Below are positions 17,795-26,873 of a stretch of DNA of 64,000 nucleotides, in pieces. The position numbers were made by a program, and so were the translations under genes. Position 1 is the stretch's first letter. Each line of letters starts with the position of its first letter. The notes beneath the pieces are model-generated. The model worked only from the letters and a program-made list of their open reading frames with translations. It was not told the origin of the DNA and did not search any database. This stretch comes from an uncultured Planctomycetota bacterium (lineage in GTDB: Bacteria; Planctomycetota; Planctomycetia; Gemmatales; HRBIN36), in the NCBI GenBank assembly GCA_937944855.1, contig CALFAY010000038.1:1-64000 (forward strand). Direction: 5' to 3'.

Positions 17795-18925
17795 GTGCCA
17801 ATGCTTTCGGATGCTTTCACCTGGATGGCTCAACTGACGCCGCGGGGAACCGGAGCCATTGCCGTCATCGCCGTCGGCGGACCCGACGCGGCAGCGATCC
17901 TGAGTCGGATGTTCCGCGGTCCCTGGGGTCGGCCGGTCGCCATCGGTCCGTTCGGCGAAAGTCCCAGCGACACCGTGGTGCTCGTGCAAAGCGACGGCCA
18001 TTTCGAGGTGCAGTGCCACGGCGGCCCGGCCGTCACGCGGTGGATTCTCGATCAGCTTCGCCAAGCCGGCGTTCGGGAGATCAGCTGGCGGGAATGGACG
18101 CTACGGCAGTTCCCCCGTCCGGTGCAGGCCGCCGCCGCCGAGGCACTTGCGGAAGCATTAACCCTCCGAACCGCGGCGATTCTGCTCGATCAGTTCCACG
18201 GAGCCTTGGAAGAAGCTCTGGTCGGAATCGTGGCTGACCTGGAGAGCGGCCGACTCGATTCCGTCCGTGCCGCCGTGGCCGATCTGTTGGATCGTGCCGA
18301 GATCGGCCTGCACCTGACGAAGCCCTGGCGGGTGGTGCTCACGGGTCGGCCCAACGTCGGCAAGAGCAGTCTGATAAACGCCTTGCTCGGTTATCAGCGA
18401 GCGATCACCTCGCCGATTCCGGGAACCACCCGCGATGTGCTCACTTCGCTCACGGCCTTCGAGGGCTGGCCGGTCGAATTGGCGGACACCGCCGGCATTC
18501 GCGAAGCGACCGACGAGCTTGAAAGCGAGGGTGTCCGGCGAGCCGTGCAGACTCGGTCCAGCGCCGATCTGGTCGTGCTGGTTTTGGATCGCACTTGCCC
18601 GGAGCCGCTCGACCCGCGTTCGGAAGACCAGGTGGAGGGTGGTTCGCCGAAACTGATCGTGGCCAACAAGGCCGATCTGCCCGCCGTCTGGCATCCGCCG
18701 GGATTACCCGTTTCCGCCCTGACCGGCGAGGGGTTGCCCGCCCTGATGCAGGCCATCGTCGCCCGGCTGGTTCCGCATCCGCCACCGCCCGGAGCGGCCG
18801 TGCCGTTTCTCGAATCCCATCGGCTGGTGCTTCACGAAACGTGGCATGGCGTGAATCAAATGCCTCCCGACGTCGGCCGGGCGGCGGACCTGCTGCGGTC
18901 CTGGATCGCAAAGACGCCGGGCTGA
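17795..18925 (+). CDS. MnmE(TrmE)-like GTPase, truncated/divergent
   Basis: N-terminal MnmE-like region (LTPRGTGAIAVIAVGGPDA, CHGGPAVTRWIL) plus G1 GRPNVGKSS, G2 GTTRD, G3 DTAG, G4 NKAD. Confidence 0.85.
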   Translation: MPMLSDAFTWMAQLTPRGTGAIAVIAVGGPDAAAILSRMFRGPWGRPVAIGPFGESPSDTVVLVQSDGHFEVQCHGGPAVTRWILDQLRQAGVREISWREWTLRQFPRPVQAAAAEALAEALTLRTAAILLDQFHGALEEALVGIVADLESGRLDSVRAAVADLLDRAEIGLHLTKPWRVVLTGRPNVGKSSLINALLGYQRAITSPIPGTTRDVLTSLTAFEGWPVELADTAGIREATDELESEGVRRAVQTRSSADLVVLVLDRTCPEPLDPRSEDQVEGGSPKLIVANKADLPAVWHPPGLPVSALTGEGLPALMQAIVARLVPHPPPPGAAVPFLESHRLVLHETWHGVNQMPPDVGRAADLLRSWIAKTPG

Positions 18926-18933
18926 AAGCTCGG

Positions 18934-19947
18934 TCACTCGATCAGACCTTCGAGCGGACTGCTGGCGGAAGCGTAGCGGCGTTTCGGGATCCGGCCGGCG
19001 AGATAGGCCATGCGACCGGCTTCGCAGGCATGACGCATCGCATGGGCCATCAACAGCGGATTGCGGGCATGAGCGATGCCCGTGTTGAGCAGCACGCCGT
19101 CGCAGCCGAGTTCCATCGCAATGGTCACGTCGCTGGCCGTGCCCACCCCGGCATCAATGATGACTGGGTAGTCCGGATCGCCTTCCTTGAGGTATTCCAG
19201 GATGATCTTGATGCTGTTGGAGTTGAGGACGCCCTGTCCGCTGCCGATGGGACTGCCGGCCGGCATCACGCTGGCCGCCCCTGCTTCCTTGAGCCGTCGG
19301 GCCATGATCGGGTCATCGCTGGTATATACCAGGACTTCAAAGCCTTCTTTGACCAGTTGTTCGGTAGCTTGCAGTGTGGCGAGGGGATCGGGCAGCAGCG
19401 TCTTGGGATCGCCGAGGCATTCCAGCTTCACCCAACCCGCTCCGGGGTTGTCGTAGCCGGACAGGATTTCCCGACCCAGCCGGGCGTGGCGGATGGCATC
19501 CTCGGCGGAGTAGCATCCGGCGGTATTGGGCAAGATGGTGTACCGCTGCATGTCGATGAAGTCGAGGATGTTCCGCCCCTGGGGATCGAACAGCCGTTCC
19601 CGCCGCACCGCCACGGTGATGACTTCGGAACCCGACGCCTCCAGGCAGGCCCGCATCAGTTCGTAGGAGGCGTACTTGCCGGTGCCGGTGATCAGTCGGC
19701 TGCGGAAGCTGTGCTTGCCGATCCGCAGCGGCTTGTCCCATTCCTCGCCGCCGCCGACCAGGGTGACGATTTCGACCACATCGCCTTCAGTGAGCCGACG
19801 CTCTTCGTGGACGGTTCGCGGAACCAGCTCCCGATTCACTTCCACGGCGACGCGGCGACGGTCCAGGCGAAGATGATTGAGCAGATCGGCCACCGTCGGC
19901 TGTCCATCAAGGGTGAGCGGTTGGCCGTTGACCTTCAGATGCACCAT
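18934..19947 (-). CDS. thiG: ThiS-ThiG fusion: sulfur carrier protein / thiazole synthase
   Basis: ThiS-like N-terminus ([12 protein letters not shown]...[15 protein letters not shown]) in frame with ThiG ([35 protein letters not shown] ... [14 protein letters not shown]). Confidence 0.93.
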   Translation of the reverse strand: MVHLKVNGQPLTLDGQPTVADLLNHLRLDRRRVAVEVNRELVPRTVHEERRLTEGDVVEIVTLVGGGEEWDKPLRIGKHSFRSRLITGTGKYASYELMRACLEASGSEVITVAVRRERLFDPQGRNILDFIDMQRYTILPNTAGCYSAEDAIRHARLGREILSGYDNPGAGWVKLECLGDPKTLLPDPLATLQATEQLVKEGFEVLVYTSDDPIMARRLKEAGAASVMPAGSPIGSGQGVLNSNSIKIILEYLKEGDPDYPVIIDAGVGTASDVTIAMELGCDGVLLNTGIAHARNPLLMAHAMRHACEAGRMAYLAGRIPKRRYASASSPLEGLIE

Positions 19948-19960
19948 GATTACGTTCCCC

Positions 19961-21040
19961 TCACTCGAAAAGCAGGCCGGGGCCGGGAGGCGGAGTCCGC
20001 TGCAAGTGGGCATAGGCCTTCCGCGTGGCGACTCGCCCCCGGGGGGTGCGGACGATGAGTTGTTCGCGGAGGAGATACGGTTCGATCTCGTCGGCCAGCG
20101 TGTCCTGGGCCAGGTTCATCGTGGCCGCCAGGGCTTCCACGCCGGTCGGCCCGCCCTCGAAGACGCCGATCAGCGTTTCCAGATACCGCCGGTCCTGTTT
20201 GTCCAGGCCAAGCGTGTCCGCGCCGGACATTTCCAGAGCGGCCTTGCAGACGTCGAGCGTGATGGTGCCGTCGCCTTCGCTGGTGGCGTAGTAGCGTGCC
20301 CACCACAGCCGGGTGTTGGCGATGCGGGGCGTGCCTCGGCTGCGGGAGGCCAGCTCCCTCGCCGCTTCCGGCGTGATCGTCACGTTGAGTTTGCGAGCAT
20401 TGATGGTGACGATCTGGGCCAGTTCCTCGACGCTGTAAAACTCCAGATGTTCGTGCATCTTGAAGCGGTCGCGCATCGGCCCGGTGAGCATGCCGCTGCG
20501 GGTCGTCGCGCCGACCAGCGTGAAGCGCTTCAAGGGCATGGAAATGGTCCGGGCGTTGATCCCGTCACCGAGGACGAAGTCCACGCGGAAGTCCTCCATG
20601 GCCGAGTAGAGAAACTCCTCTGCCGCCCGGGGCATGCGGTGGATTTCGTCGATGAACAGGATCGAGCCTTCCGTTGCATTGGTCAGGTAGGGCATGAGGT
20701 CGGCCGGGCGGGTCAGGGCCGGGCCGCTGGTCATCTGAAGCTGGGTGCCCAGTTCGTTGGGCAGCACCGTGGCGAACGTAGTCTTGCCCAGGCCGGGAGG
20801 GCCGTCGAACAGGATGTGGCCCAGCGGCTCCTTGAATTTCTTGCAGGCGTTGATGGCGATGCGGAGCTTCTCGACGATGGCTTTCTGGCCGATGATCTCG
20901 GACAGACGCCGCGGCCGCAGGGCGTCATCCCGACGCTTCTGCTCGTCGTCGTTTCCGCTGCGATTGCCTTGCAGAATGGCTTCCCGTGGCACGTCTGGCA
21001 CGACTTCCTTGAAGGCGACTTCGGACCCATCCCCCCGCAC
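19961..21040 (-). CDS. ruvB: Holliday junction ATP-dependent DNA helicase RuvB
   Basis: [65 protein letters not shown]. Confidence 0.96.
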   Translation of the reverse strand: MRGDGSEVAFKEVVPDVPREAILQGNRSGNDDEQKRRDDALRPRRLSEIIGQKAIVEKLRIAINACKKFKEPLGHILFDGPPGLGKTTFATVLPNELGTQLQMTSGPALTRPADLMPYLTNATEGSILFIDEIHRMPRAAEEFLYSAMEDFRVDFVLGDGINARTISMPLKRFTLVGATTRSGMLTGPMRDRFKMHEHLEFYSVEELAQIVTINARKLNVTITPEAARELASRSRGTPRIANTRLWWARYYATSEGDGTITLDVCKAALEMSGADTLGLDKQDRRYLETLIGVFEGGPTGVEALAATMNLAQDTLADEIEPYLLREQLIVRTPRGRVATRKAYAHLQRTPPPGPGLLFE

Positions 21041-21178
21041 CGACGCTGGGTCGGTGGCGCTGAGTCATTGTAATCCCGCTCGGCTGTCGGGGCGAGCAAG
21101 CCGTCTTCTACCGCAAGCGGCAGAAACCTAGAATGCCCCGTACCGTGTTGAATGCCGAAGTCAGGACGGATATCGGGT

Positions 21179-24136
21179 ATGCCTCTTGAACTTGCCAAAG
21201 CCTACGATCCCAGGGAAGCGCAGCAGCGCTGGCTGACGTTCTGGAACGAACGCGGCTATTTTCACAGCGACCCCGATCCCCGCCGCAAGCCGTTCACCAT
21301 CGTCATCCCGCCGCCCAACGTCACCGGCGCGCTGCACATGGGCCACGCCCTCAACAATACGCTTCAGGACGTGCTGATCCGCTGGCGGCGGATGCAGGAC
21401 TACAACGCCTTGTGGGTGCCCGGCACCGACCACGCCGGCATCGCCACGCAGGCCGTGGTCGAACGGCTGATCTACCAGCAGGAGAAAAAGACCCGTCACG
21501 ACCTGGGCCGGGAAGAGATGGTCCGCCGCATCTGGCAGTGGAAGGACCACTACGAGGCCCGCATTCTCAATCAACTCAAGCAGTTGGGATGCAGTTGCGA
21601 CTGGCGGCGCACCGCCTTCACGCTGGACGGACCGCGTTCCCGAGCCGTGCGGCAGACCTTCTTCAACTTGTTCAAGTCCGGCCTGATCTACCGGGGCAAG
21701 CGGCTGGTCAACTGGGACGCCACCCTTCAGACCTCCGTGGCCGACGACGAAACCTATACCGAGGAAGTGCCCGGCCATTTCTGGACCTTCAAGTATCCGG
21801 TCGTGGACGAGACGGGACGACAAACCGGCGAGTTCATCCGCTTCAGCACGACCCGGCCGGAGACCATGCTCGGCGATACGGCCGTCTGCGTGCATCCCGG
21901 CGACGAACGCTACCGGCACCTCATCGGCAAGACGGTGCTTCAGGTGCTCACCGGACGACGCATTCCCGTCATCGCCGACGGACAGTTGGCCGATCCGACG
22001 CTCGGTACCGGCTGCGTGAAAGTGACGCCGGCCCACGATCCGAACGACTACGCCTGCTGGCAGCGGCACCCGGAGATCGGCATCATCAACATCCTCAATC
22101 CCGACGGTACCATCAACGAAAACGGCGGACGCTTCCGGGGCATGGACCGCTACGAGGCCCGCAAGGCCTGCACCCAGGCGATGGAAGAACTGGGTCTGTA
22201 CGAGGGCTGCGAGGAGCGGCTGATTCCGCTCAAATTCAGCGACCGCTCCAAGACGCCCATCGAACCGTACCTCTCCGATCAGTGGTTCGTCCGCATGGGC
22301 GACGTGGACGGCAAGCCGGGTCTGGCCCAGCAGGCGATGGACGCCGTGACCTCCGGCCAGGTCCGCTTCCATCCCGAACGCTACGCCAAGACCTATCTCG
22401 ACTGGCTGGCTGAGAAGCGCGACTGGTGCATCAGCCGCCAGTTGTGGTGGGGGCACCGTATTCCGATCTGGTACGCCCGCTGTTCCGAAGCCGATCTCCG
22501 CAAGGTGTTCGGCGACCGGCCCGACGTGACCTGGCGGTTCGACGACGAGTATGACCAGTGGCTGATCTGTGCCGTGGAAGATCTGCCGGAGTTGGTCGAG
22601 GGCAAGCCGCCGCTCCAGGCGACCCAGGATCCCGACGTGCTCGACACCTGGTTCAGTTCGCAACTTTGGCCGCACAGCGTCCTCGGCTGGCCCGACGATA
22701 CGCCAGAGCTGCGCTACTACTATCCGACCAGCGTCCTCGTCACCAGCCGAGATATCATCACGCTCTGGGTGGCACGGATGGTGCTCGCCAGTCAATTCAA
22801 CCTCCGTCAGATTCCGTTCCATGATGTGTACATCACGCCGAAACTGCTCGACGGCTTCGGCGAGACGATGAGCAAGTCGAAGGGCAACGGCGTCGATCCG
22901 CTTGACATTATCGAGCACTATGGCACCGATGCCTTGCGCTTCGTCATGGTGCAAGCCGCCGGCGACACGCAGGATTATCGCCTTCCGGTCAGCAACGTCT
23001 GTCCGCACTGCGGAGCTTTGGTGCCGGTCCGGCAGGAGCACATGTACATGCGGACGCGGAAGCTGACCTGTCCGGAGTGCAAGCAGGCCTTCCGCCCCGG
23101 GGGACCGTGGCCGAGCGAGGACCCCGAACTGCCCACCGCCCGGCAGGCGTCGGAACGGTTCGAGATCGGCCGGAACTTCGCCAACAAGCTGTGGAACGCA
23201 GCTCGGTTTCTGCTGCTCAATCTCGACGACTATTCCCCCGGCGTCGTGGAGCCGGAGAAGCTGCCTGTGGAGGACCGCTGGATCCTCAGCCGACTGGCTC
23301 GCACCGTGGCCGACACGACCAATCTGCTCGAGGGCTACCACTTCGACCATGTGGCCCGGACGTTGTACGACTTCACCTGGTCGGAGTTCTGCGACTGGTA
23401 CATCGAGATGGCCAAGAGCCGATTGCGCCCCGAAGCCCACGGCGAGGATTCCCGGCGAGTCGTGCAGCGAGTGCTGGTCGGCGTGCTGGACGCGATCCTT
23501 CGGCTGCTGCATCCGGTGATGCCGTTCGTGACCGAGTCGATCTGGCAGGCCCTGGGCGAAGCGGCCTTCGAGCGCGGCTTGCCCGATCCGCAACCGGCGG
23601 CGGAAAGCATCATGATCGCTCCTTGGCCGCGGCTGCCCGAGGGCTGGCAGGATGCCGCGGTCGAAGCGCGCATCGCTCGGCTGCAAGCCCTCGTCCGGGC
23701 CATTCGCAACATCCGCAACCAATACACGGTGCCAGAAAAGGCGGCCGTGGATGTAGTTGTCCGCTGCTCGACGTCGGTGGCGAAGGAGTTGCAAGCCTTG
23801 CGGCCGTTCGTCCACGCCTTGGCTCGTGTGGGAGGCCTCGAATGCGGGCCGGACCGGGCCAAGCCTCCGCAGTCAGCCGCCGCCGTCCATGCCGACTTCG
23901 AGGCCTACGTCAGCCTCAAGGGACTGATCGACGTGGAAGCGGAAGTGAAGCGGCTGACCCGGCTGAAGACGGACAAGGAGCGGGCGCTGCAAGGAGTCCG
24001 GGCCAAACTGGCGAACGCCAATTTCACTGCCAAGGCCCCGGCGGAAGTGGTCGCCCAGCACCGAGCCGTGGAAAGCGATCTCGTGCAGCAGATTGATGCC
24101 ATCACGCACAACCTGAAGCAACTGACGGAAGGATGA
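21179..24136 (+). CDS. valS: Valyl-tRNA synthetase
   Basis: PPPNVTGALHMGHALNNT (HIGH-type), ETMSKSKGNGVDPLDII (KMSKS), C-terminal coiled coil VEAEVKRLTRLKTDKERALQGVRAKLANANFTAKAPAEVV. Confidence 0.97.
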   Translation: MPLELAKAYDPREAQQRWLTFWNERGYFHSDPDPRRKPFTIVIPPPNVTGALHMGHALNNTLQDVLIRWRRMQDYNALWVPGTDHAGIATQAVVERLIYQQEKKTRHDLGREEMVRRIWQWKDHYEARILNQLKQLGCSCDWRRTAFTLDGPRSRAVRQTFFNLFKSGLIYRGKRLVNWDATLQTSVADDETYTEEVPGHFWTFKYPVVDETGRQTGEFIRFSTTRPETMLGDTAVCVHPGDERYRHLIGKTVLQVLTGRRIPVIADGQLADPTLGTGCVKVTPAHDPNDYACWQRHPEIGIINILNPDGTINENGGRFRGMDRYEARKACTQAMEELGLYEGCEERLIPLKFSDRSKTPIEPYLSDQWFVRMGDVDGKPGLAQQAMDAVTSGQVRFHPERYAKTYLDWLAEKRDWCISRQLWWGHRIPIWYARCSEADLRKVFGDRPDVTWRFDDEYDQWLICAVEDLPELVEGKPPLQATQDPDVLDTWFSSQLWPHSVLGWPDDTPELRYYYPTSVLVTSRDIITLWVARMVLASQFNLRQIPFHDVYITPKLLDGFGETMSKSKGNGVDPLDIIEHYGTDALRFVMVQAAGDTQDYRLPVSNVCPHCGALVPVRQEHMYMRTRKLTCPECKQAFRPGGPWPSEDPELPTARQASERFEIGRNFANKLWNAARFLLLNLDDYSPGVVEPEKLPVEDRWILSRLARTVADTTNLLEGYHFDHVARTLYDFTWSEFCDWYIEMAKSRLRPEAHGEDSRRVVQRVLVGVLDAILRLLHPVMPFVTESIWQALGEAAFERGLPDPQPAAESIMIAPWPRLPEGWQDAAVEARIARLQALVRAIRNIRNQYTVPEKAAVDVVVRCSTSVAKELQALRPFVHALARVGGLECGPDRAKPPQSAAAVHADFEAYVSLKGLIDVEAEVKRLTRLKTDKERALQGVRAKLANANFTAKAPAEVVAQHRAVESDLVQQIDAITHNLKQLTEG

Positions 24137-24196
24137 TCCGCCTCGTCACCGCACCGCTTTGACCGTCGCAGCTTCGCGGCATACGATGGATGGCCC

Positions 24197-25162
24197 ATGA
24201 GGATGACGCCGCTGCAAAAACTGCGTGCCCTGGTCGCCCGGGGAGTGGCAACGCTGAGTCACTGGCTCGGCATAACCGCTCCGCCGCCTCCGGAGCGTGC
24301 CGAAGCCGCTGCCGACGCGGGACGGCCGGCCGCCGAGCCGTTGCGGCCGCTCGAACGCATCGTGCTGACCGACGGCGTGTGCCGCACGCTGTTCGAAGAG
24401 TTTTTCGAACACCGCCAGGGGGAACGGGGCGACGAGGAGACCGGCTGGGTCTTGATGGGCTATCGCCAGGGTGCCGAGGCGATCGCGATGGCGACGCTGC
24501 CGGCCGGGGCCGAGCGGCAGGCCGGTGTCGCCCACGTCCGGTTCAACAGCGAAGCGCAGGCCCTGGCCAGCCGGATTCTGCGGCAGAGCGACAAGCAGCT
24601 TGGGATCGTGGGAGTGGTGCATACGCACCCCGGCAGTCTGCGCCACCCCAGCCGCGGCGATTTCGAGGGCGACAGCGTCTGGGTCCGCTATCTCCGCGGC
24701 CGGGAAGGAGTGTTCGGCATCGGCACTGCCGACGGAGAAGAAGATCCGCCCTACGCGACGCAACCCAAGGCCCATTCCCAGTGCTACCTCGGTCTGCGGT
24801 TCACCTGGTACGCTTTGGCGGAGGGAGACTCGGCGTATCGGCCCTTGCCCGTACAAGTGACTCTGGGGGACGACCTGGCCCGGCCGCTGCACCGCGTCTG
24901 GGACGGCCTCGAAGCCCACGCCGCGCGGCTGGACCGCCTGGCCTGTCAACTGGCTCGGATCGGATTCGAAGTAGTAGATGATGAGAACGGATCACAACTG
25001 CACTGCATCATTGCCGTGGACAAGAAAACCAACATCCGCGTGGTGGCCGACGCCAAACGGCCGCTGTACTGTCTGGAGCGGAACGGCCAATGGCTGGTCA
25101 GCGAGGAGAGCGATCCGCGAATCGACCGCGGCGTTTTCCTGATGCTGGCGGAACTGTCGTGA
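24197..25162 (+). CDS. Mov34/MPN/PAD-1 (JAB/JAMM) family metallopeptidase
   Basis: Complete JAMM signature HTHPGSLRHPSRGD (HxHx7SxxD) with upstream EETGWVLMGY. Confidence 0.88.
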   Translation: MRMTPLQKLRALVARGVATLSHWLGITAPPPPERAEAAADAGRPAAEPLRPLERIVLTDGVCRTLFEEFFEHRQGERGDEETGWVLMGYRQGAEAIAMATLPAGAERQAGVAHVRFNSEAQALASRILRQSDKQLGIVGVVHTHPGSLRHPSRGDFEGDSVWVRYLRGREGVFGIGTADGEEDPPYATQPKAHSQCYLGLRFTWYALAEGDSAYRPLPVQVTLGDDLARPLHRVWDGLEAHAARLDRLACQLARIGFEVVDDENGSQLHCIIAVDKKTNIRVVADAKRPLYCLERNGQWLVSEESDPRIDRGVFLMLAELS

Positions 25163-25259
25163 TTTCCAGAAGAGAGCAAGCGAACTGCGGCAGCGTGCCC
25201 GAGCGCGGAAAAGAGGAACCCAATAGGGGGCTTGATTTCTGGAGCGGATCAGGGAGACA

Positions 25260-25370
25260 ATGAACAAGGTGTTCGTGCGGCACCGCAAACGACGGACGGG
25301 GGAGGCATGGGGAAAAGGGAGCGAAAGGCTGCTCCTGCTCCCTCCCGCCGCACGGGACGCCGAGGAGTAA
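25260..25370 (+). CDS. Candidate 36-aa micro-ORF MNKVFVRHRKRRTGEAWGKGSERLLLLPPAARDAEE
   Basis: ATG preceded by agggaga SD-like sequence, in the gap between the JAB gene and the 60-aa ORF; below the supplied ORF-track size cut-off. Confidence 0.35.
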   Translation: MNKVFVRHRKRRTGEAWGKGSERLLLLPPAARDAEE

Positions 25371-25382
25371 GGGAGAACGACG

Positions 25383-25565
25383 ATGGACTTTCGACCCCTC
25401 AACGACACGGAACGGCGGAACCTTCTGATGGCCTTGCGGTCGAACGCCCAGGACAACCGGGCCATTCTCATGGATCGCCGGAACACCCGCTTCGCCGGCG
25501 TCACCGAGGACGTGACCGACGACGAAGTGATCACCGCGATCAAGTCGGTCCCCTGCCACTATTGA
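25383..25565 (+). CDS. Small (60 aa) protein of unknown function in the JAB-E2-E1 cassette
   Basis: MDFRPLNDTERRNLLMALRSNAQDNRAILMDRRNTRFAGVTEDVTDDEVITAIKSVPCHY; SD-like aagggagaa upstream; codirectional. Confidence 0.7.
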   Translation: MDFRPLNDTERRNLLMALRSNAQDNRAILMDRRNTRFAGVTEDVTDDEVITAIKSVPCHY

Positions 25566-25601
25566 TCGCCGCCGTCCCGGTCTGCCTGTGGAGAGCGTGC
25601 G

Positions 25602-26027
25602 ATGGGGCTTCTCGACAGTGAAGCCGGCAAGAAGCGGCTGCTGTGCATCGAGATTCCGGTCATCGAGCGTTACAACCAGGGGCGGGATCCCGAGTTCCAG
25701 ATTCGGGCCGAGCGGCGCAACGGCAGCCTGGTGCTGTGCTACCGCCTGATGCCGACGCATAACGTGTACGAGCTGGAGACGCGGTTGTCGCCCAGCTATC
25801 CCCTGGTTCCTCCCGAGACGCGGGTCCTGACGCCCTTGCGTCATTGTCCGCATCTGCTGGAGGGGCAGACGCTGTGTCTGTGGCGCCAGGGCAGCAGCCG
25901 CGCCGCCAACCGCTGGGACCCGGCCAAGTTTACCTGCGTTTTCGCGGTACAGGCGGCCTGGCGCTGGCTGGCTTGCTACGAGATCTGGTACATGACCGGC
26001 GAGTGGCCGTTGCCCGACGCCAAGTGA
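25602..26027 (+). CDS. E2 (UBC-like) ubiquitin-conjugating-enzyme-like protein
   Basis: YELETRLSPSYPLVPPETRVLTPLRHCPHLLEGQTLCLW...RWDPAKFTCVFAVQAAWRWLACYEIW: YPxxPP turn, candidate active-site Cys in GQTLCLW, C-terminal helix. Confidence 0.8.
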   Translation: MGLLDSEAGKKRLLCIEIPVIERYNQGRDPEFQIRAERRNGSLVLCYRLMPTHNVYELETRLSPSYPLVPPETRVLTPLRHCPHLLEGQTLCLWRQGSSRAANRWDPAKFTCVFAVQAAWRWLACYEIWYMTGEWPLPDAK

Positions 26028-26051
26028 CCGGTCACGCCAAGGGAGGGACCG

Positions 26052-26873
26052 ATGGCCCACGTCGTCCAAGTCGGCGCCGGCAGCGGGGGCATCGTCGTCC
26101 TCGACTTGATCTGCCGGGATCGCCGCGTTACCGCCCTGACCCTCATCGAGCCGGACGTTTACAAGGCCCATAACGTCGAACGCCATTATTTTCCAGCCGA
26201 TCAGGTCGGCCGCTCCAAGGCGGAACTGGCGCGGGACTGGGTCCTCCAGCATCGCTCAGACCTGTCTGTTACCCTTCTCAGCAGAGACCTCACCGATCCC
26301 GCGTCGCAAACCGAAATCGAAGCTGCGGTCGCCACAGCGGATGTCGGCGTGTGCGCCGTGGACAACGAACCGGCCAAGTATCATTGGGACGTGCTGATGC
26401 GTCGGCACCGCAAGCCGTGGACGCTCGGGGAAGTGCTCAGCGGCGGCATCGGGGGATTCGTCCATCGCTTCGTGCCGGACGGACCCTGCTACGGCTGCGT
26501 GGCCAGCTACCTGAAACGATCCGTGGAAACCGACCGGCCGCCGACGCCGGACTACTCGCAGCCGGGAGGCCCGGTGTATGAAGTGACCATTCCGGCGGGC
26601 AAGGCGTCGATCCACGCCATCGCCTCGCTTCATGCCGTGGCCACCTTGCAAATGCTCAGCGATCCCTTAAAAGTCCCAGGCGACGGCGTGACGAGCGTGC
26701 TGTTGACACTGGAACGCGTTCCCGATGTATTCGACGAGGCTTTCCGCACTTATCGGTTCCGGATTCCGCGGTTGGAGAATTGCTTGATCTGCCAGCCGCC
26801 GCCGGTGCCCTCCTCGTCGGAGGATCTCGATGCACAACTGGCTCAAGCACTGGCGCGATTGGGCGATGCGTGA
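26052..26873 (+). CDS. E1-like / ThiF-family adenylyltransferase
   Basis: VVQVGAGSGGIVVLDLI Gly-rich loop; LIEPDVYKAHNVERHYF; VGRSKAELARDWV; CAVDNEPAKYHWD; CxxC pairs CYGC and CLIC. Confidence 0.88.
   Translation: MAHVVQVGAGSGGIVVLDLICRDRRVTALTLIEPDVYKAHNVERHYFPADQVGRSKAELARDWVLQHRSDLSVTLLSRDLTDPASQTEIEAAVATADVGVCAVDNEPAKYHWDVLMRRHRKPWTLGEVLSGGIGGFVHRFVPDGPCYGCVASYLKRSVETDRPPTPDYSQPGGPVYEVTIPAGKASIHAIASLHAVATLQMLSDPLKVPGDGVTSVLLTLERVPDVFDEAFRTYRFRIPRLENCLICQPPPVPSSSEDLDAQLAQALARLGDA

Noticed and set aside
21161-23815. 884-aa minus-strand ORF antisense to valS
   Set aside because: Shadow ORF typical of high-GC coding DNA; no recognisable family and valS is unambiguous on the plus strand.
25232-25621. 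129-aa ORF overlapping the 60-aa gene in the JAB-E2 gap
   Set aside because: Arg/Gly/Pro-rich out-of-frame translation with no good SD; the 60-aa and E2 frames are better supported. The 36-aa micro-ORF in a different frame was kept as a low-confidence candidate.
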